From contig JARCOQ010000005.1 in NCBI GenBank assembly GCA_029207755.1, positions 46,899,563 through 46,963,562 on the forward strand: DNA of 64,000 nucleotides. The letters are read 5' to 3'. Made by a program: the position numbers and the translations under genes. The notes under the pieces are model-generated. The model ran no database searches, was not told the origin of the DNA, and saw only the letters and a list, made by a program, of their open reading frames with translations. Source of the DNA: Chamaea fasciata (lineage: Eukaryota > Chordata > Aves > Passeriformes > Sylviidae). Positions 62,056 to 64,000 of the stretch are shown here, piece after piece. Each line of letters starts with the position of its first letter. Positions within the stretch are counted from its first letter, which is position 1.

Positions 62056-62174
62056 GAGTGGAAGTCAAAGCAGAACAGCTGCTAGAAGAACTTGATAATG
62101 GGGTACTGCTTTGCCAATTGATTGATGTTCTTCAAAACACAGTTAAAAAATGTTGTAGCACAAATAATTTAAGG
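62056..62174 (+). CDS. GAS2L3: GAS2L3 coding exon: CH domain
   Basis: 119 nt: completes a glycine, then VEVKAEQLLEELDNGVLLCQ and LIDVLQNTVKKCCSTNNLR, ending in phase 0 before GTGAGT. The LDNGVLLCQLID core is the most typical CH-domain motif of the GAS2 family. The end (CCSTNNLR) differs from the human loop (CNSEESG) but keeps length within one residue. Confidence 0.95.
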
Positions 62175-62885
62175 GTGAGTTGTATAATGATTTTTTAAAT
62201 ACATATCTATAAAGTCCTAAATTTTAAGTAGTAGTTACAGGGAAAGCAGGTGAATGAGGCTTCCCAAAGAGGTATTTCATATGCTGTGTATCCAGAGACT
62301 GATTAACAACAAAGTGGCTTTATAGATGGATAAACTCATCCAGCAAATTACTTGTTTTGTTAATCACATCCTAAGGTCCTTACTATGTTTTTAGCTTGAT
62401 TTCAGTAGAAGTCTCGCCAGAGGAACATCTAGTCCAAGTCTGGAGTTTGTTCCCCTGACATCAGTGTGGTTTGTTAATAAGATATCCATTGGCACTTGGT
62501 AGTATGTTTTATGCCAGAAAGTGGTAGCTGAACTCCTGTGTGCAGGTCAGCCATAAAAGTATCCAAAGCTGGAGATGGGCTTCAGTGTTTTTACTGAGAA
62601 GCACTGCTTAGTTGAAACGTGAATCTCAAGCAAGTTTCTGTTACTTTGGAGTACAAAGGCTGCAGAACTAAGGACTATTCACTCGTTGACTATTCACAAT
62701 GATAAGGTAGAATGCCTCCTGTATTAGTGTAGCTTTTTTCATAGAATACAAGGTGAGGTGAACAAAAAATAGTTACAACTGTTTCTGTACTCTGAATTTA
62801 GGGTGTATTTTGCTTCGCAAATGTGCTTTGAAATCTGTTGGCAGTGTTCATGTGCACAGTGTACTTTGTTTTCTTCCCTTGCCAG
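62175..62885 (+). other. GAS2L3: GAS2L3 intron
   Basis: A 711-nt intron with a TTCCCTTGCCAG acceptor. No element recognised. Confidence 0.9.
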
Positions 62886-63027
62886 AATTTTCCTATGAGA
62901 AAAGTTCCATGTAAGAAGGATGCTCCATCAGGATCTTTCTTTGCCAGAGATAATACAGCCAACTTTCTTAACTGGTGTAGAGCCATTGGAGTTGATGAGA
63001 CCTACCTCTTTGAATCTGAAGGCTTAG
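62886..63027 (+). CDS. GAS2L3: GAS2L3 coding exon: CH domain, C-terminal part
   Basis: 142 nt: [47 protein letters not shown] plus one base before GTAACT. The SFFARDN and FLNWCR blocks are GAS2-family CH signatures. The four segments give the first 149 residues of a protein of about 690 in human; the rest of the CH domain, the GAR domain and the long tail lie beyond the window. Confidence 0.96.
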
Positions 63028-64000
63028 GTAACTCATTCTTTTTGTAAGGTTTGCTTTGATCTCTCTGTGAATAACTACCTGGTCAGGGAGATGCCTTTTA
63101 TAGACTTTTGAACTTTTTCTCTTGATTTTTGCATGTCTTGTGCAAGCTTTTATTTATTTTAAGGCAGTGTCCAACTAAAAGCCTTGAAAAATCAGTTCAA
63201 TGACTAACATAACTTGTGTGATGCTTTTCCAAACTTCTGAAAGTTACTGTGTGGGATGAAGTGGGGACTGAGAGCTGTGCAACAAAATACCGTGTTTTTC
63301 TTCAGTAAAAAGAACCACTGAGAAACAGGGGAAAATGCTGGTTTCACTTTGTGTGTGGGAAGAACACAGGGTCATGGAGTCAACTCACAATAAGGTCTTT
63401 TATTTGGTATTAGAGCTCATTCTTGTTGTAAAAATCCCTCAGAATAATACATTCATGATGGTTTAATTTGGTTAAGTTAAATTTGGTTATTTGGTTATTC
63501 AGACAACATCAAGGTGTTGTCTGAAATGGCAACAGCCTGTTGGTAATTAACATTTACTTCAGGACTTAATATGACTCTAAACCATTTGTATTTTCCCATT
63601 TAATAAGATAATTATAAAAATAAATATTACCAACTATGAGTATGCCTGTCCAGTGCACAACTGGTGCTGTATAGCATCTTCTAGACTGATACAATCGAAT
63701 AAAATTTTTTTGACTGCTAGTTAAGAGGATCGTACTTTCATCACATAATAAATAAGGAAATGCTCTTCTACCAGCTATTATGTCAGTAAAAATTAAATAA
63801 TACAAAACTTTCTATGGCAAGCCAAATTCTGGGTTTTGTTGTTTGGCTTTTTTTTTTTTTATAAGCAAAATATCTGTCTGTCAGCAGACTAGCAAAAACT
63901 GAGAAGTATCTTTGTTTTCAGTAATCATATGAATTTGTTATAGTATTTACTGGATTTTGAAGTCTTTCTGCCATTAAATGCTATTTACCTGCTGGCTGGA
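63028..64000 (+). other. GAS2L3: GAS2L3 intron, 5' part
   Basis: The window ends inside this intron. Only AT-rich sequence and a T run near 63849 were seen. Confidence 0.85.

Overview
This is vertebrate, almost certainly avian, nuclear DNA. The coding exons are small, have GT-AG borders and are separated by long AT-rich introns. The dispersed repeats are CR1 retrotransposons, with the typical bird 3' end (a CCTTCCAACCC-like stretch followed by ATTCTATGA). No bacterial, organellar or viral gene content was seen. The species cannot be fixed from the sequence. Exon borders were placed by hand from reading frame, splice signals and remembered family proteins; no alignment was run.

The layout is three genes in the same (+) orientation, in the order known from human chromosome 12: the 3' end of SLC17A8 (VGLUT3, vesicular glutamate transporter; two exons, 386-1483), the coding part of NR1H4 (FXR, bile-acid nuclear receptor; nine coding exons, 23848-54105, predicted 477 aa), and the 5' part of GAS2L3 (cytoskeletal linker; CpG-island promoter about 54870-55620 and four coding exons, 60512-63027, continuing past the window).

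About 22 kb between SLC17A8 and the NR1H4 leader exon holds no recognisable gene. It contains CR1 copies (one inverted, about 1.2 kb, with decayed reverse transcriptase; several short 3' ends), microsatellites and a few candidate regulatory sites. The non-coding first exon and promoter of NR1H4 should lie there but could not be located. NR1H4 and GAS2L3 are close: the FXR stop codon is under 0.8 kb from the edge of the GAS2L3 CpG island.

The three genes do not form a pathway; their adjacency is conserved synteny. The most interesting points are regulatory and concern splicing: the two in-frame donors that create the FXR MYTG plus/minus isoforms, a D-box-like perfect palindrome in an FXR intron, a CCAAT/CDE/CHR-like cluster and a 19-bp GC-box minisatellite in the GAS2L3 promoter, a candidate untranslated GAS2L3 exon next to a long T tract, and a start-stop (ATGTAA) micro-uORF just before the GAS2L3 start. 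I found no convincing undescribed system.
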